DNA of 64,000 nt from Emiliania huxleyi CCMP1516 (taxonomy: Eukaryota > Haptophyta > Isochrysidales > Noelaerhabdaceae). Within the stretch, counting starts at the first letter, position 1; each line of letters starts with the position of its first letter. Under the pieces are notes generated by a model, which made no database searches, was not told where the DNA came from, and was given only the letters and a program-made list of their open reading frames with translations. Below are positions 49,411 to 60,005 of this stretch, one piece after another. The DNA lies in assembly GCF_000372725.1 (NCBI RefSeq), contig NW_005200784.1, forward strand, positions 240,847 to 304,846, given 5' to 3'. The position numbers and the translations under genes are program-made.

Positions 49411-49982
49411 GAGCGGCTCTGCGGCTGCACACTGCTCGGCACCCCCCCTGCACATCTAAAGCCATCCCTGCTGCTAGGGGGGCGCGGGGGTCTGACCCCC
49501 CCAGCAGCAGAGCGCTGCTGCTGGGGGGTGGGTCCCGACCCCCCCAGCAGCAGAGCGCACGGACCCAAGATGACCCAGCTCTCCCGCGCCTCTTCGCCGC
49601 CGCCCCCCCTCCACCCTCGGCTCGTGTTTGAGCGTACGCTCGAGGCGGTTGTGTTCATCGCGCCTTCGAGCCCGGTTGGCAGTAGGAGGGCCCGCCGGTG
49701 AGACCACTGATTTTGGTGCCGACCATAAATTCTCGCCACTGGAACACATGCTACTTACAGCTGCTGTCTGTACAGAGATGCCAGAAGTGATGCCAGCACC
49801 CCCCACAGGCAGAGCGCTCCTGCTGGGGGGGGTCCGGACCCCCCCAGCAGCAGAGCGCTGCTGCTGGGGGGGTAGGGGGGGTCCCGACCCCCCCAGCAGC
49901 AGAGCGCTGCTGCTGGGGGGGGGGGGGGTCGGCCATGGCTTTAGATGTGCAGGGGGGGGTACCGAGCAGTGTGCGGCCGCTC
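49411..49982. mobile_element. Fold-back element with hairpin arrays
   Basis: Inverted arms of about 55 bp: GAGCGG...GCACACTGCTCGG...CCCCTGCACATCTAAAGCCAT at 49411-49465 and the complement at 49930-49982. Inside both arms lie tandem palindromes CCCCCCAGCAGCAG-AGCG-CTGCTGCTGGGGGG. The 210-bp centre is unique. Confidence 0.8.
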
Positions 49983-49992
49983 TTGAGTTTTC

Positions 49993-50841
49993 CGTCAGGG
50001 GCGGCGACCCCCCAATATCTACAGATGATATGCGCATCCTAGATGCCAAACATCTAGGATGCGTTTTCCATCTAAGGACACCGGCCGGGTGTCTCCACTA
50101 TGATTGGGTTCTGCAAGAAGATAGATGGTGACGAGCGTCTTTTTTGATAGCGCGTGACATCTCAGATACTGCAGTCGTCTTCAGACGCACAAGTGTGCCG
50201 AGATGATACCCTCATCTTGGGTTAGTCCATGCATCCCAGGATATAATGTGGCATCTGAGGATGCGCAATGCATCTCAGGAACCATGAGCGCGTTGTCGGA
50301 TGTTTTCCAATATTTTCGATCGACAGTGTCCACGGAGTTTTTTTGCCGAACCCAGAACCAAATAAAAACCAGTCTTACATATAGGCAACCGCAACCGTCC
50401 ATGTAGTAAAGTCAGCATTAGCACCACAGGGCTAAGTGCCCCCCACCATCACTCAGTGGCTCCCAGTTCCATCACCATCAGTGGTGTTCCACAGCGACGA
50501 CATCTCACTTATACGACTTAGCATAGCAACTGAAATTAGCATAGATTCACAGTCTCCATTCCAACTTTGATCCAATGGCTCACACGCCGCTCAAGTCTTT
50601 ATAATTTAACTTGCATTTTAATCATTAAATGCCAAGGCCCAAGCATCTTGGGATATGCGAAGCATCTTCAGACGGATGATTCGAGCATCCCAGCACCCTC
50701 CGGCATCTTAGTTGAAAAAAACACCTAGAGATGCTCGATCATAGGCAAGACAGTGTGCAGTCCAAGTAGGGTGCATCTTAGATGCATATTATCTCAAGAT
50801 GCGCATATCATCTGTAGATGGGGGGGTCGCCGCCCCTGACG
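49993..50841. mobile_element. Non-autonomous TIR element, 849 bp
   Basis: TIRs of about 45 bp: CGTCAGGGGCGGCGACCCCC then ATCTACAGATGATATGCGCATC at 49993-50038, complement at 50798-50841. The interior is AT-rich and packed with GATGC / GCATC phrases in both orientations. No coding capacity. It begins 11 bp after the preceding fold-back element ends. Confidence 0.8.
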
Positions 50842-51073
50842 AGTGTGACGTTCCCACTTTTCCCAGAGTTCTCCGGTTTTGTTCACATGTGTTGCCGCTT
50901 GCGGGGGCCATCCTTCGTTTAATAATATCAATCTGCGCTCTCCTCTGCTGCTGAGCTCATTGTACGTTGAGCGCGTGTCTTGTGCGGCGCACCTTCTTCT
51001 AATTTGTACGTGTGTGCAACGAGATCAATCGTCAACACAAGAAGACGGTGCATGCGAATGTGTGGAACTGTGA
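50842..51073. other. 3' flank of the minus-strand membrane protein gene
   Basis: No gene seen. Confidence 0.35.
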
Positions 51074-52510
51074 TCAGTTGCCTCGTCCTTGTGACCGCTC
51101 GAGCGACTCTAACGCCGCCGCCGCGCCAATCACTATACAACCGTTGCTCACCTCGCGGCCGCGGCGGAGAAAGTTGAGCGCAAAGGAGAGCACCGCGGGA
51201 AGGGGTCGCACCGCCTGCAGCACCTGCAGCGCCGAGGAGCGTCAGCGCGTCGGCTGCGTCTCGGCTGCGTCTCGGCTGCGTCTCGGCGGCGTCTCGCCTG
51301 CAGCGCCGCGGCCGTGCTGACGAGCATCAGCGTCTGCTGCAGCACCAGCATCCACCGCTGGCTCATGTAGCCTGCGGGCAAGAGGCGCAGGCAGGGGGGC
51401 GAGGCGGCAATTCGGAACGAGCTGAGGGAACGAGCTGAGGGGTGTGTCCGTCGCAGCTCGGATGCCTCTCCACCGCCTCTCCGCTGCATCTCGCTTCGCA
51501 CCTCGCTTGACCAGCGTCTGCATGAAGAACTCGCAGACGTAAGCAACGTTCAGGCAGAGCCAGTACAGCCTGAAGTGCGCCGTCCCCACCAGCGCCGCGC
51601 CCTCTCCTCCTCCTCCTCCTCCTCCCATCGCGACGCTGACGTTGAGCCCGTGCAGCAGGAAGTGCCTACCTCGCACCTCTCCGCCCGTCGAGAGGCGCCC
51701 CTCGCCCGCAGCCCGCCGAGCCCCCCCTCCCCGCTCGCTTGTACAGCAGGTACTGCCACTTCTTCAAGCGGTAGAGGAAGCGGATCAGCGGCGTGGTGCC
51801 TCCGACGCCGGGCGTCTTGTAGTTGGCCGAGAAGCTGTTGACCGGGAAGCGGCTCCGCGCCAGCCACGGCAGCAGCAGCGCGGCGGCGAGCGCCTGTCCA
51901 CACGACAGCCGCCCGTGGAGGAGAGCGCCTCGCTCGCACCGCCTCGGCGCGGCAGGGCGCCGTGCGCGCGGCGCGGCTGTGCGGGAGCGCGGCTGAGGCG
52001 TACAGGAAGCCGACCTGGCAGAGGTTGAGAAGCTGGTAGAAGCAGTGCTCCAGCATTTCGCTCCGGCTCACCGTCGCCTGAGGCAGAGGCGGAGGGAGAG
52101 GGTTGGAGAGGAGGAGGGCGGCACTCCGTCCGAAGGTCGGCCGCCTTCTCGTCGAGAATGCCGGACGCCTCGGAGCCGCGCAGGTGGACCCGCGCAGAGC
52201 CAAAGTCGCGTGCAGCGGAGAAGGCGGTGGCCAAGCCGAGAAGCGACAGGCCGACGTCGTATGCGCCGCGGAGGCGGAGGAGCGGAGTCAGCCGCACGTC
52301 GGCCAGGCCGAGCATGAGGTAAAGGAGCAGGAGCGAGCCGGTGAGGCGGTGGGTGCGGCCGTACCGCGGAAGCAGCATATGCGGGTGAGCGGCCATGGCG
52401 AGCAGCAGCCGCACGAAGAAGAGGGCGAGGGCGCCGTCGAGGAGCCGGCCGACTGTCAGGCCGGGCAGGAGCAGACGGGCAGCCTCGACGTCGTGGAAAA
52501 GTGTCGCCAT
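51074..52510 (-). CDS. Multi-pass membrane protein of unknown function
   Basis: Six exons (52510-52145, 52077-52000, 51893-51739, 51665-51502, 51371-51298, 51223-51074) join to 328 residues; donors are GC for introns 1, 2, 3 and 5 and GT for intron 4. At least six hydrophobic stretches are visible: LLDGALALFFVRLLLAMAAH, LTGSLLLLYLMLGLADV, YDVGLSLLGLATAF, CFYQLLNLCQVGFLY, LAAALLLPWLA and RLYWLCLNVAYVCEFFM plus WMLVLQQTLMLVSTAAAL. A polar loop SFSANYKTPGVGGTTPLIRF with the following LKKWQYLLYKHFLLHGLNV looks like the conserved core. No family assigned with confidence. Intron 5 contains tandem CTCGGCTGCGT units. Confidence 0.65.
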
Positions 52511-52712
52511 TGTTCTGGTTAGTCTTGAGACCCACTCGAAAATCTGAAACGACGCACCCTTTGGAAACGCTTGCCGCCTCTCAACACCCTCGTATATGTT
52601 GCGGTACTTCAGCGCTCCGGCAGTGGAGAGTGTGCGGTCACTTTGTCGCCAGGAAGGGTCGGAAGCGCTCCGGCAGTGGAGAGTGATAAAGAATTGCGAT
52701 CACCGATCGTAG

Positions 52713-52790
52713 CACCAGTCCGAGCCTGTTCTTCATCTTACTACATACCTACGCTCGCAATCCTACTACAAGCGGCTTCGCTCACAACGT
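52713..52790 (+). mobile_element. Short copy of the CTAC-tail 3' end
   Basis: CACCAGTCCGAGCCTG then TTCTTCATCTTACTACATACC, as at 11665 and 28607. Confidence 0.5.
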
Positions 52791-53064
52791 GACAGGTGAC
52801 GCCTACGACTACTACCAGCATCATGCTGCAAAGTCTAGCGTCGCAGACGCGGTACCATTGACAAATCTGCAATATACCCCCAAGTCGGGAGATCTTGCTC
52901 TGGAGGGCTGCATATCTAGCCTCACTGGGAGCCTGCCTTCCTTTGGGTCATGAGGGCAGGGAGGGGCCGGGCATCTCCTGTGGTGCATTCTTGGCAGCCA
53001 AGGAGCAAAGCACGCGGCCCTGGCTAGCTGTGGTGTGGCCGGGAAGCCGTGCGAAAGATGCGTG

Positions 53065-53285
53065 CCCGCACTAAAGATGCGGACCACACTAAATGTACTG
53101 CAGCTGCCTGCACCTAAAGTGAATGAACTAAATGTGGCGCTAAAGACGCACTACACACGCACTCGAACACACACTAAATAGCGCACTAAACTATCACTAA
53201 AGTTCATTCACAGCCTTGTTATTGAGAAGAAAATACGTCCTATGGCGCTGTGCGCTGGCCTGTGATGCACACGCACTAAATTTAG
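53065..53285. repeat. Irregular CACTAAA-motif cluster
   Basis: At least eight occurrences of (C/A/G)ACTAAA or GCTAAAG/CCTAAAG, spaced 10-45 bp, all on the plus strand. They end about 100 bp upstream of the ALMT-like start codon. Confidence 0.6.
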
Positions 53286-53384
53286 CCCAGCGCCCTTTAC
53301 ACTCGCGCGGCGCAGGTTGCACATGATGCGCATGCACATGTACATGTAGCCATCCCGGGTGGCTTCTCCCGTGCGAGGAGAGCG

Positions 53385-55760
53385 ATGTCGCGACCGGGCT
53401 TCGCGCGGCTCTCCTCCATCGAGACTCTCGATCCGGACCGCCTCTCCGATCGCCACTCCCGGCAGAGTGACACCTCGAGCGGTGCGGAGCAGCTGCGCCG
53501 CACACGCTCGCGCTGGCGACGCGTGCGGCTCCTCACTGTGCTGCTTTCCCGCGACTCTCGGCTGAGCCACGTGGTCGTGGGCGAGCGCTACCGCTCCACC
53601 GCCCGTCGTTTGCGGCTGATCCACGCCGCCAAGACCGGCGCCGCGACTCTGCTCGCCGCCTCTGTTTCGCTGATCGACCCTTTCGAGCGGGCGACCAACG
53701 GGACCGGCGTCTGGTGCGTCATCACGACTCTCATCGTAATGCAGTCGCAGACGCTCGGAGGCACCACGCACAAGACAGTCAACCGCGTCATTGGCACCGT
53801 CGCCGCCGCTATAGCGGCGCTCGCCGCCGGCTTTGTGGCGAATGTGCTGGAGACCGCGCACCGCAGCCTGGCGGCGGTCTTTGTGGGCGGCTGCGTCTTT
53901 GCGGCGACGGGTGCCGCAACTTTCCTGGCGGGCAGCAAATCGTGGGCGCTGTGGTCCTACGCCTTCTTCCTCACGGCGCTCACCTTTGACTTTCTGCTGC
54001 TCCTCGAGTGCCGCCGGCTCCGCACGGCTGCCGCTGCGCGTCGAGGCGTTCCTCACTCACGCCGCCGCGAGCAGGTACCGCGACGACTTCACGTCTGGCG
54101 TGTACCGCATCGCGATGATCCTCGCCGGCGCCGTCATCGCCGTCTGCGTCTCCGCAGCGCCGCCAAAGATCCTCGCGTCGAACGAGCTGCGAGGCAGCCC
54201 TCGCTAGACACTCGCCGTCGCCAGACACTCGCGTCGAACGAGCTGCGATGGCCTCTTCCCGGGGCCTCTGGGGGAGACCTCTACGAGACCTGATGACCTC
54301 CTTGATCGTTCCACGCCTGCGACCACAACAGGCATCCTCGCGGACAACCTCCTCGACGCCGCCGACGCCGCGCGCCGCGTGGTGGACGCCTTTTGCTCGG
54401 GCGCGCGGCTGCACCGCATCTCCGAGATCTACGACGACGACTACCCCGAGATCGAGTGCGACCTGCACGCCTCGTACCAGCAGATCATCCACTCCCGGCC
54501 GGCGTACGAGGCGGCCGTCTCGGCCGCGTCGTGGGAGGAGTGGGAGCTCAGGCGCGGCGGCGACTGGGAGCCCTTTCGCGACGTCGGCATCCACATGCGC
54601 CGCTTCGTCTACTCGGTGTGCCAACCCCTCCTGCCCGCCGCGCCTCCTGCCCGCCGCCAGCGCTCAGTCAGCCCCGCTCTCGCCCCTGCCTCTCCACCCT
54701 GTCGAGCAGGTCGTCTCCCTCGACGAGTACGCGCGCCACCCGCTGCCGGGTGGGGCCGCCTCCTCGCGCGCCCACTTCAGTGCGCGCTCCCCCGGCCCGC
54801 AGGCCGCCCTGCGAGCCTCGCCCGGCCAGCCCTCGCCCGCACCCCTCCGCTCGCACAGGCGCCCTCCTCGCCGGCCCTCTGACGGAGCTCACCCTCGCGA
54901 TCTCCGCCCTCCTGCGCAGCCTCGCCGCCACGGCGCCGCGGTCGCGGGCGCCGCGCTCACTCACTCCCTCGCCCGACTCCTCCCTGCCGCTTCCTAGGTG
55001 CGGGACGGGCCTCGCGCGCTCGCCCTTTCAGCCGACGTGGGCGCAGTGGCGGGCGGCGGGATGCGGGCGGCGGCGAGGGCGGGCGAGGGAGGCGGGCAGG
55101 GCCACATCGCCGGCCCGACGCGTCGCGCCTCGTCGGGCTGCTTGGCGTGGGTGGTGAGAGTCGTAGGGGCGGGCGGCGGCGGCAGGGGCAGCAGTGGCGG
55201 CAGGAGCGGCAGCGGCGGCGAGGGCGGCGGCGGCGGCGACGATGGCGGCGACGAGGGCGGCAGCGATGCGGGGGGTTCCACTCGTGCCGAGGCGCAGCAG
55301 CAGGCGGCGGCGGCGGTGGAGCGAGCGGCGGCGGCGCTCACGCAGCAACTGGCCACCTTTTGCCGCGACGCGATGGTACTGCGCGGTGGCCACTCTTGGC
55401 CGCGCGGAGTGCCCTTCTTAGCCGTGGTGCGTGTGTATAGGTCGACTTGCCTGACGAGGAGGCGCTGTGGATGGCCACTTTCGTCGCTTTTGTCCGCCAG
55501 TCGGCCGACGCGGTGAAAAGCGAGCCCTCTCCTCGCCCTGCCCTCGCCCCGCCACTTCTCTGAGCACACGTTCGCTTGCTCCCCCCGACTCTGCTGCAGC
55601 GTGAGGCCTCGCCCCGTGCTGTGAGTAGGCGCGGCGCGCCCTCCAGCTCCACCGCAGCACCGACGCGGCGATGCGCGGGATCGACGGCGGGGGAACGGCC
55701 GCCGGCATCGCCGAAGCCGGAACGTCTAGTACTGCGGAGGATGCTGTGGACGCGGTGTGA
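53385..55760 (+). CDS. ALMT/FUSC-type anion transporter
   Basis: Long first exon from ATG 53385: a polar N-terminus, then the FUSC/ALMT membrane core with HAAKTGAATLLAASVSLIDP, GVWCVITTLIVMQSQTLGGT and VNRVIGTVAAAIAALAAG, then VFVGGCVFAATGAATFLAG and YAFFLTALTFDFLLLL. A later exon reads YRIAMILAGAVIAVCVSA. The cytosolic C-terminal part follows in further exons (GILADNLLDAADAARRVVDAF, then SWEEWELRRGGDWEPFRD, IHMRRFVYSVCQ, VDLPDEEALWMATFVAFVRQ and a Ser/Ala tail to TGA 55758). ALMT proteins carry malate or inorganic anions. Exon borders after 54010 are only partly resolved: a +1 frame change at 54005-54040 has no good splice sites. Confidence 0.65.
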
Positions 55761-56696
55761 GACGCTTGTCGGCCTCCAGTTTTTCTCAGCGTTTGTGCTG
55801 CATTTGCTCGTCTGATATTGACGACAGTTACGTTATAGCGCGCCGCCATGGCCCATGCGATGCGCGGCCCACGAGACACCTCGAGCACCTCAGGTCACAG
55901 GTGGCACCTCGCGGCACCTCGCGTCGGAGCCGGCACCCCTGGATGCCGGAGAGCGAGAGGCCGACCATCGCGACAAGGACACGCCAGAACCCCCCTCTGC
56001 TGAAAGATCGGGCATGGCGCTTGGCGGCATGCGGGCGGAGGGGGAGGGACCCGCTCTCCTCCTTCGTTTACCCATCTTGACCTTGTTGTTTACGGCGAGT
56101 CGCAAGAGCGGGGTCGAGTGCACGGAGCTAAAGTGTGCCTCGCCGTCCTCTCGCAGCGCCGGGAGTCGCTTAGGCGGCTCCCGTGCTCCCGTGGTGGACC
56201 TGTGTTAGTGCCAGTGCGCGCCAGTCCCGTTGCCAGAGCTGTGAGAGGGAGGTCTTCGCTTGGAGCACTTGCTTGGGAGTGCAGTCGGTGGCTATGGGTG
56301 TGAGGTTGCCGACAGGGCCGGGGAGCTAAGAAGGTAGAAGCGCACCCAGCGGGCCGGATGATTGGCATCGGGTTACGGGCTAGAGAGCCTAGCCCGGGGG
56401 TGTGTGCGTTCGAAGGGATTGTCGGAAAATTCTTTTGTTCGCTCCCGTATTCCAGTGCCCGCCTCGACCGCCTCCACCTCCACCCACCGCTCCTCCTCCT
56501 CCGAGCCGGGGGAGCAGCGTTATGTCTAGCGAGGGAAAAAGAAAATTCCTTCGCAGCGCGACAACACTCCTGCTCTATTTGCCACGCTGCTCTTGAGCTG
56601 TTGAGCTCTCTTCCCCCACCGAGCAGCTGTCGAAGCGGCTGCGGCAAAAACTAGACAGTGGCGGCTTACGGGAAGGCGGCGTCGTTCCTCGCCGCC
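55761..56696. other. Intergenic region upstream of SET gene
   Basis: Open frames have no features. Contains two GGAAAATTC-type motifs (56424, 56543) and a GCCAGTGCGCGCCAGTCCC phrase shared in inverted form with 3645, 3731 and 40050. Confidence 0.4.
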
Positions 56697-58543
56697 ATGG
56701 ACTCGCGACTGTCCGACGTCCACACACATTACTCGCTGCACAGCGCCATCAGCCTCGCATCGGTGGCGCCTGGCCCGCTGCTATGGAGGCTGGTCTCCAA
56801 GGAGGGCTTCGGCCGCGTCCTCGTGGCGGCCTGTGACCTGCCGGCCGCCATCTCGCCACACTTCACCCATCATCAACCGAGGCTCCATGCCGAGGCTTCG
56901 TGCACGAGCTCCATAGGCGGGGACGCTCGTCTGCTCCGAGCGCCCTCTGGTGGTGGCACCCGTGGCGGCGGCAAGCAGCCCCGCCGCGCTGCGTGGAGAG
57001 GCACAGGCGGTGGCGGTGGCGCTCCTGGAGAGCCCAGTCGAGGCGGCTGCCCTGCTCTGCTCTCCGGCCCACGGCGAGGGCTCGGCCGAAGCCGTCGCCT
57101 TTGACGTTGCAGCCGACGCGTTTGCCGCCGCCTGGAGCCCCGCAACGCCGCCGCCCTGGAGCCAGCTGGCTCGCAGATCTCACCGGCGGTGCGTCTGTTT
57201 TGACCGCGTAGCCCTTCCCACGACTCCGCGACGGCAAGGCACTGGCTTGGCGTGGCGTCCGTCAACGTGCACGCAGCGGAGCGGCCGGCGCGAGGCGTGC
57301 TCGGCCTGCTCACCTCCATGATGCAGCACGACTGCACGCCCTCCGCTCACGTGACGGCAGCGCCCTCCCCGTACCCACCCGCAGCCACCCTAACCCTAGC
57401 CCTATGCCCAAACCCTAATCCGAACCCGAACCTGAACCCGAACCCTAGCCCTAAGCCTAACCCCCGCGGACCGCGAGCAGGTCGGGTCCGAGGCGGGAGG
57501 CAGCCTCCTCTCGCTGCGCACCTGCCGGGACGTGGCGCAGGGCGGCCGCCTCTCCATCTCGTATGTCCGCAGGAGCCTCGGTCGGAACCTTCTCGGAACC
57601 TTCCCACAGGCGAGCCCCTCTCCATCTCGTACGTCGTCTCCTACCAGCCGACCGCCGACCGCCGCGCGCAGCTGCTCTCGCAGCACGGCTTCCGCTGCGC
57701 CTGCCACCGCTGCGAGCAGGCGCCGGAGCTGGTCCGCTGCTTCGTGTGCCACAGCTGCGGCGAGGCGCCCTCCTCGCCCGTGGCATCGGACGAGGGCGGC
57801 CGCTCACGCTCCCAGCACCCGCCTGCTCTGCCCGCCTCGCTGATGCCCGCTGCTGATGCCCGCGAGCAGGATGCCGCTCGCTGGTCTGCTTCGGCTGCGG
57901 CGACACCACTTCGCTCGACGACGAGTCGTGGGCAGAGCTGCTCGCCGCCGAGCGATCGAGCGACTTGGGCGAGTGCATGCGCCGCCTCCACCCGTACCAC
58001 CACAAGATGGTGGCGGCGTACCGCAGCAACATAGGCCCGCCCAGCCTCCCGCTCGCGCGGCGCTGCCGGCCCGCCAGCCCCTTCCCGCTGCGAGCAGGCC
58101 GCGTCCCCATCGCCGGAGGGCAGCGCGCAGAGGTCTACTGCCAGTTCGCAGACGCGCGGATCCGCCTCTCAGGCGACGGCCGCACACAGTCCTAACACGC
58201 ACCAAGTCCTGCCCCGCGACACCGCGAGCCGCTCGGCGACGCGCCTCCCTCCTCCTCCCCTCTCCTCCAGGCAACCCGCTCGACCCGCTCGCCGCCGCCG
58301 ACCTCGAGCGCGCCGCCGTCTGCTACCGCGCCGCAGGCGACGCCCCCTCCGCCGCGCGCCTCTTTTGCTCGGCAGAGGAGGGCTTCGTGGCGCATTTCGG
58401 CCGCCGAAGCTCGACCGACGAGGGGCGCGGCTGGGACGCGACCGCGACACATCCACGTTGCGTGCCTCCTAGGCGTTGGCTCGCTAGAGGCGGCGCGCTG
58501 CCGGAAGGCGCTGTCCGCGCTGCAGGCTGCGCGAGGGCCGTGA
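56697..58543 (+). CDS. SET-domain (SMYD-like) protein
   Basis: The ATG is in GCCGCCATGG. Recognisable exon pieces in order: MDSRLSDVHTHYSLHSAI...GFGRVLVAACDLPA, then VAVALLESPVEAAALL, then GLLTSMMQHDCTPSAHV (the SET NHSCxPN-type core), then GGSLLSLRTCRDVAQG + EPLSISYVVSYQPTADRR...GFRCACHRC (SET end and post-SET cysteines). CRSLVCFGCGD, ADLERAAVCYRAAGDA and a short last exon to TGA 58541-58543 follow. The order SET, post-SET and helical repeats fits SMYD-type lysine methyltransferases; a MYND finger was not seen. One intron carries telomere-like repeats, another (57542-57609) is a tandem duplication. Confidence 0.65.
57388..57466. repeat. Degenerate telomere-type repeats inside an intron
   Basis: About 13 units of CCCTAA, CCCTAG, CCCGAA and similar, lying between the SET exon ending CACGTGACG and the exon starting GTCGGGTCCG. 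On the minus strand this reads as TTAGGG-like repeats. Confidence 0.85.
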
Positions 58544-58805
58544 GCCGTGGGCGCGCTGCAGCGGGCCGCGGGCGGGCGCGCGCCTTGATCATGATGAACG
58601 ACGGCAGCACGAGGTCCGACGCCGCGCCGCCGTGGTGGGCCGACGGCGCGGCCCGCAGAGGCGAGCCGGGGCGCCGGCCCGTCTCTCTGTCTCGGGTTTT
58701 GGGCTGCGTTCTCTGTTGCTGAGAGAGCCCGCGTTGCTGAAGCGCTGGCACAAGTGCAGGTCTCGTGCGGAAAAGAAAATACATTTTCCTCCTGGTAGAA
58801 AGGGG
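58544..58805. other. Intergenic region
   Basis: A GAAAAGAAAATACATTTTCC imperfect palindrome at 58771-58791 precedes the next ORF. Confidence 0.35.
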
Positions 58806-59675
58806 ATGTCGGATGTCTCAGCACTCGCTGCACAGTGCCGTTTTGTCGGCGCCTTCTCCACGAGTTACACTGAGCTTCGACCTTCGTCGCCTCAGCACTG
58901 TCATGACACCGGTCTCAATGTGCGCAATGTCCCACCCCCCTGCGCGGGGCAGAGGTTACTACTCTACGCTGAGCATGCACATGCATGTGACGCCTGTTTT
59001 GGAACAGAATGGGGCGAAGAGAGACGACAACATCTGCCCCCCGCGAGCCTGCTGGCCGAGGTCCATCAGCTACAGGACCGCAGGTGCGCCCGTTGCCTAG
59101 CCACGGACCCTCTGCGCAGAGCCGTCGCGGCGCGAGAGGGCTCTGCTGCAGATACCACTGCTGCGCGCGCTACACGTACTCCGTGCGTCGGGATCCTGGG
59201 AGTCTGCCCCATCCCACTACTGTTCCCAGAAATCTATCACTCCATACCCGCTCGTCATCGCGTGGTTCCACTTTTCCGATTGACGCGCTCCTGGCCGTTT
59301 GCGGCCTCACGGAGCATTGTCGGCGGCGCGTCGATGCTCAGGCCCCCTCAGCCGCTATCATCCCATCCACCTCGCTGGCCCGGAGCTGCCTTATGGCGTG
59401 CGCACCTTCACGCGTCGCCCTCGTCGTGCGGGATGGCCGGTTCTGCCGCTCACAGGACGTGCGAGAGGCTCGCTATAGATCATCTCACGCTCCTCCACCG
59501 CGCCACGCACACCCGTGTCGCTCAGAGCGGTGTGGGAACAGCGCCTTGGACGCGTGGTACGCGGACGCGCCGCGAGAACCCGTGCCAGGCAAGCTTCAGC
59601 CGCCCCACCGGCGCTCAGTCAGCCCCTCCAGCCCCACCAGTGCCGCCCGCTCCAGATGGCAGTCTGAGGCCTTGA
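58806..59675 (+). CDS. Hypothetical protein with Cys pairs
   Basis: ORF of 289 residues from MSDVSALAAQ. The first 100 residues look protein-like, with HACDACFGTEWGEERR and RRCARCLATDP, two CxxC pairs reminiscent of the zinc-binding start of SET-MYND proteins. The remainder is Arg/Ser/Pro-rich and may be non-coding after a missed intron. The proximity to the SET gene hints at a divided or duplicated SMYD-like sequence. Confidence 0.35.
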   Translation: MSDVSALAAQCRFVGAFSTSYTELRPSSPQHCHDTGLNVRNVPPPCAGQRLLLYAEHAHACDACFGTEWGEERRQHLPPASLLAEVHQLQDRRCARCLATDPLRRAVAAREGSAADTTAARATRTPCVGILGVCPIPLLFPEIYHSIPARHRVVPLFRLTRSWPFAASRSIVGGASMLRPPQPLSSHPPRWPGAALWRAHLHASPSSCGMAGSAAHRTCERLAIDHLTLLHRATHTRVAQSGVGTAPWTRGTRTRRENPCQASFSRPTGAQSAPPAPPVPPAPDGSLRP

Positions 59676-60005
59676 CGAGTCCTTCCAGGCTCCCGCCAGC
59701 AGCGCCTCGTGGCGTGGGCTGCACGGCCCTTCGAGACGGCCCGGGAGGCGACGGAAGAGCCACTCTTTCGCCGTTGAAGCGGGATAAACGACCCGTAAGG
59801 GCCTCTCCCACTCGGGCCTCTCCCACGCTGCCGCGGCAGCCGCCGCTACACCATCCCCACCGGCCCCGTTCCATCCCCTTCCCCCCCCTTCGCGCCCTCG
59901 AGAGCTCACTCCGCATCCCTCCAGCGATGAACAGGACCGCTGGGGCGATGAGCGGCGTGCGTGCCGCCCAGGGTGGCCTCAGAGAGGCACCGAGAGTTGA
60001 GCTCT

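Larger units (their letters stand above)
52511..53384. other. Intergenic region with short repeats
   Basis: Has a GCTCCGGCAGTGGAGAGTG duplication (52615, 52669) and a 3'-end copy of the CTAC-tail family (52713-52790). The CACTAAA cluster (53065-53285) and a TTCACAGCCTTGTTATTGAG segment shared with 35138-35160 also lie here. Confidence 0.5.
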
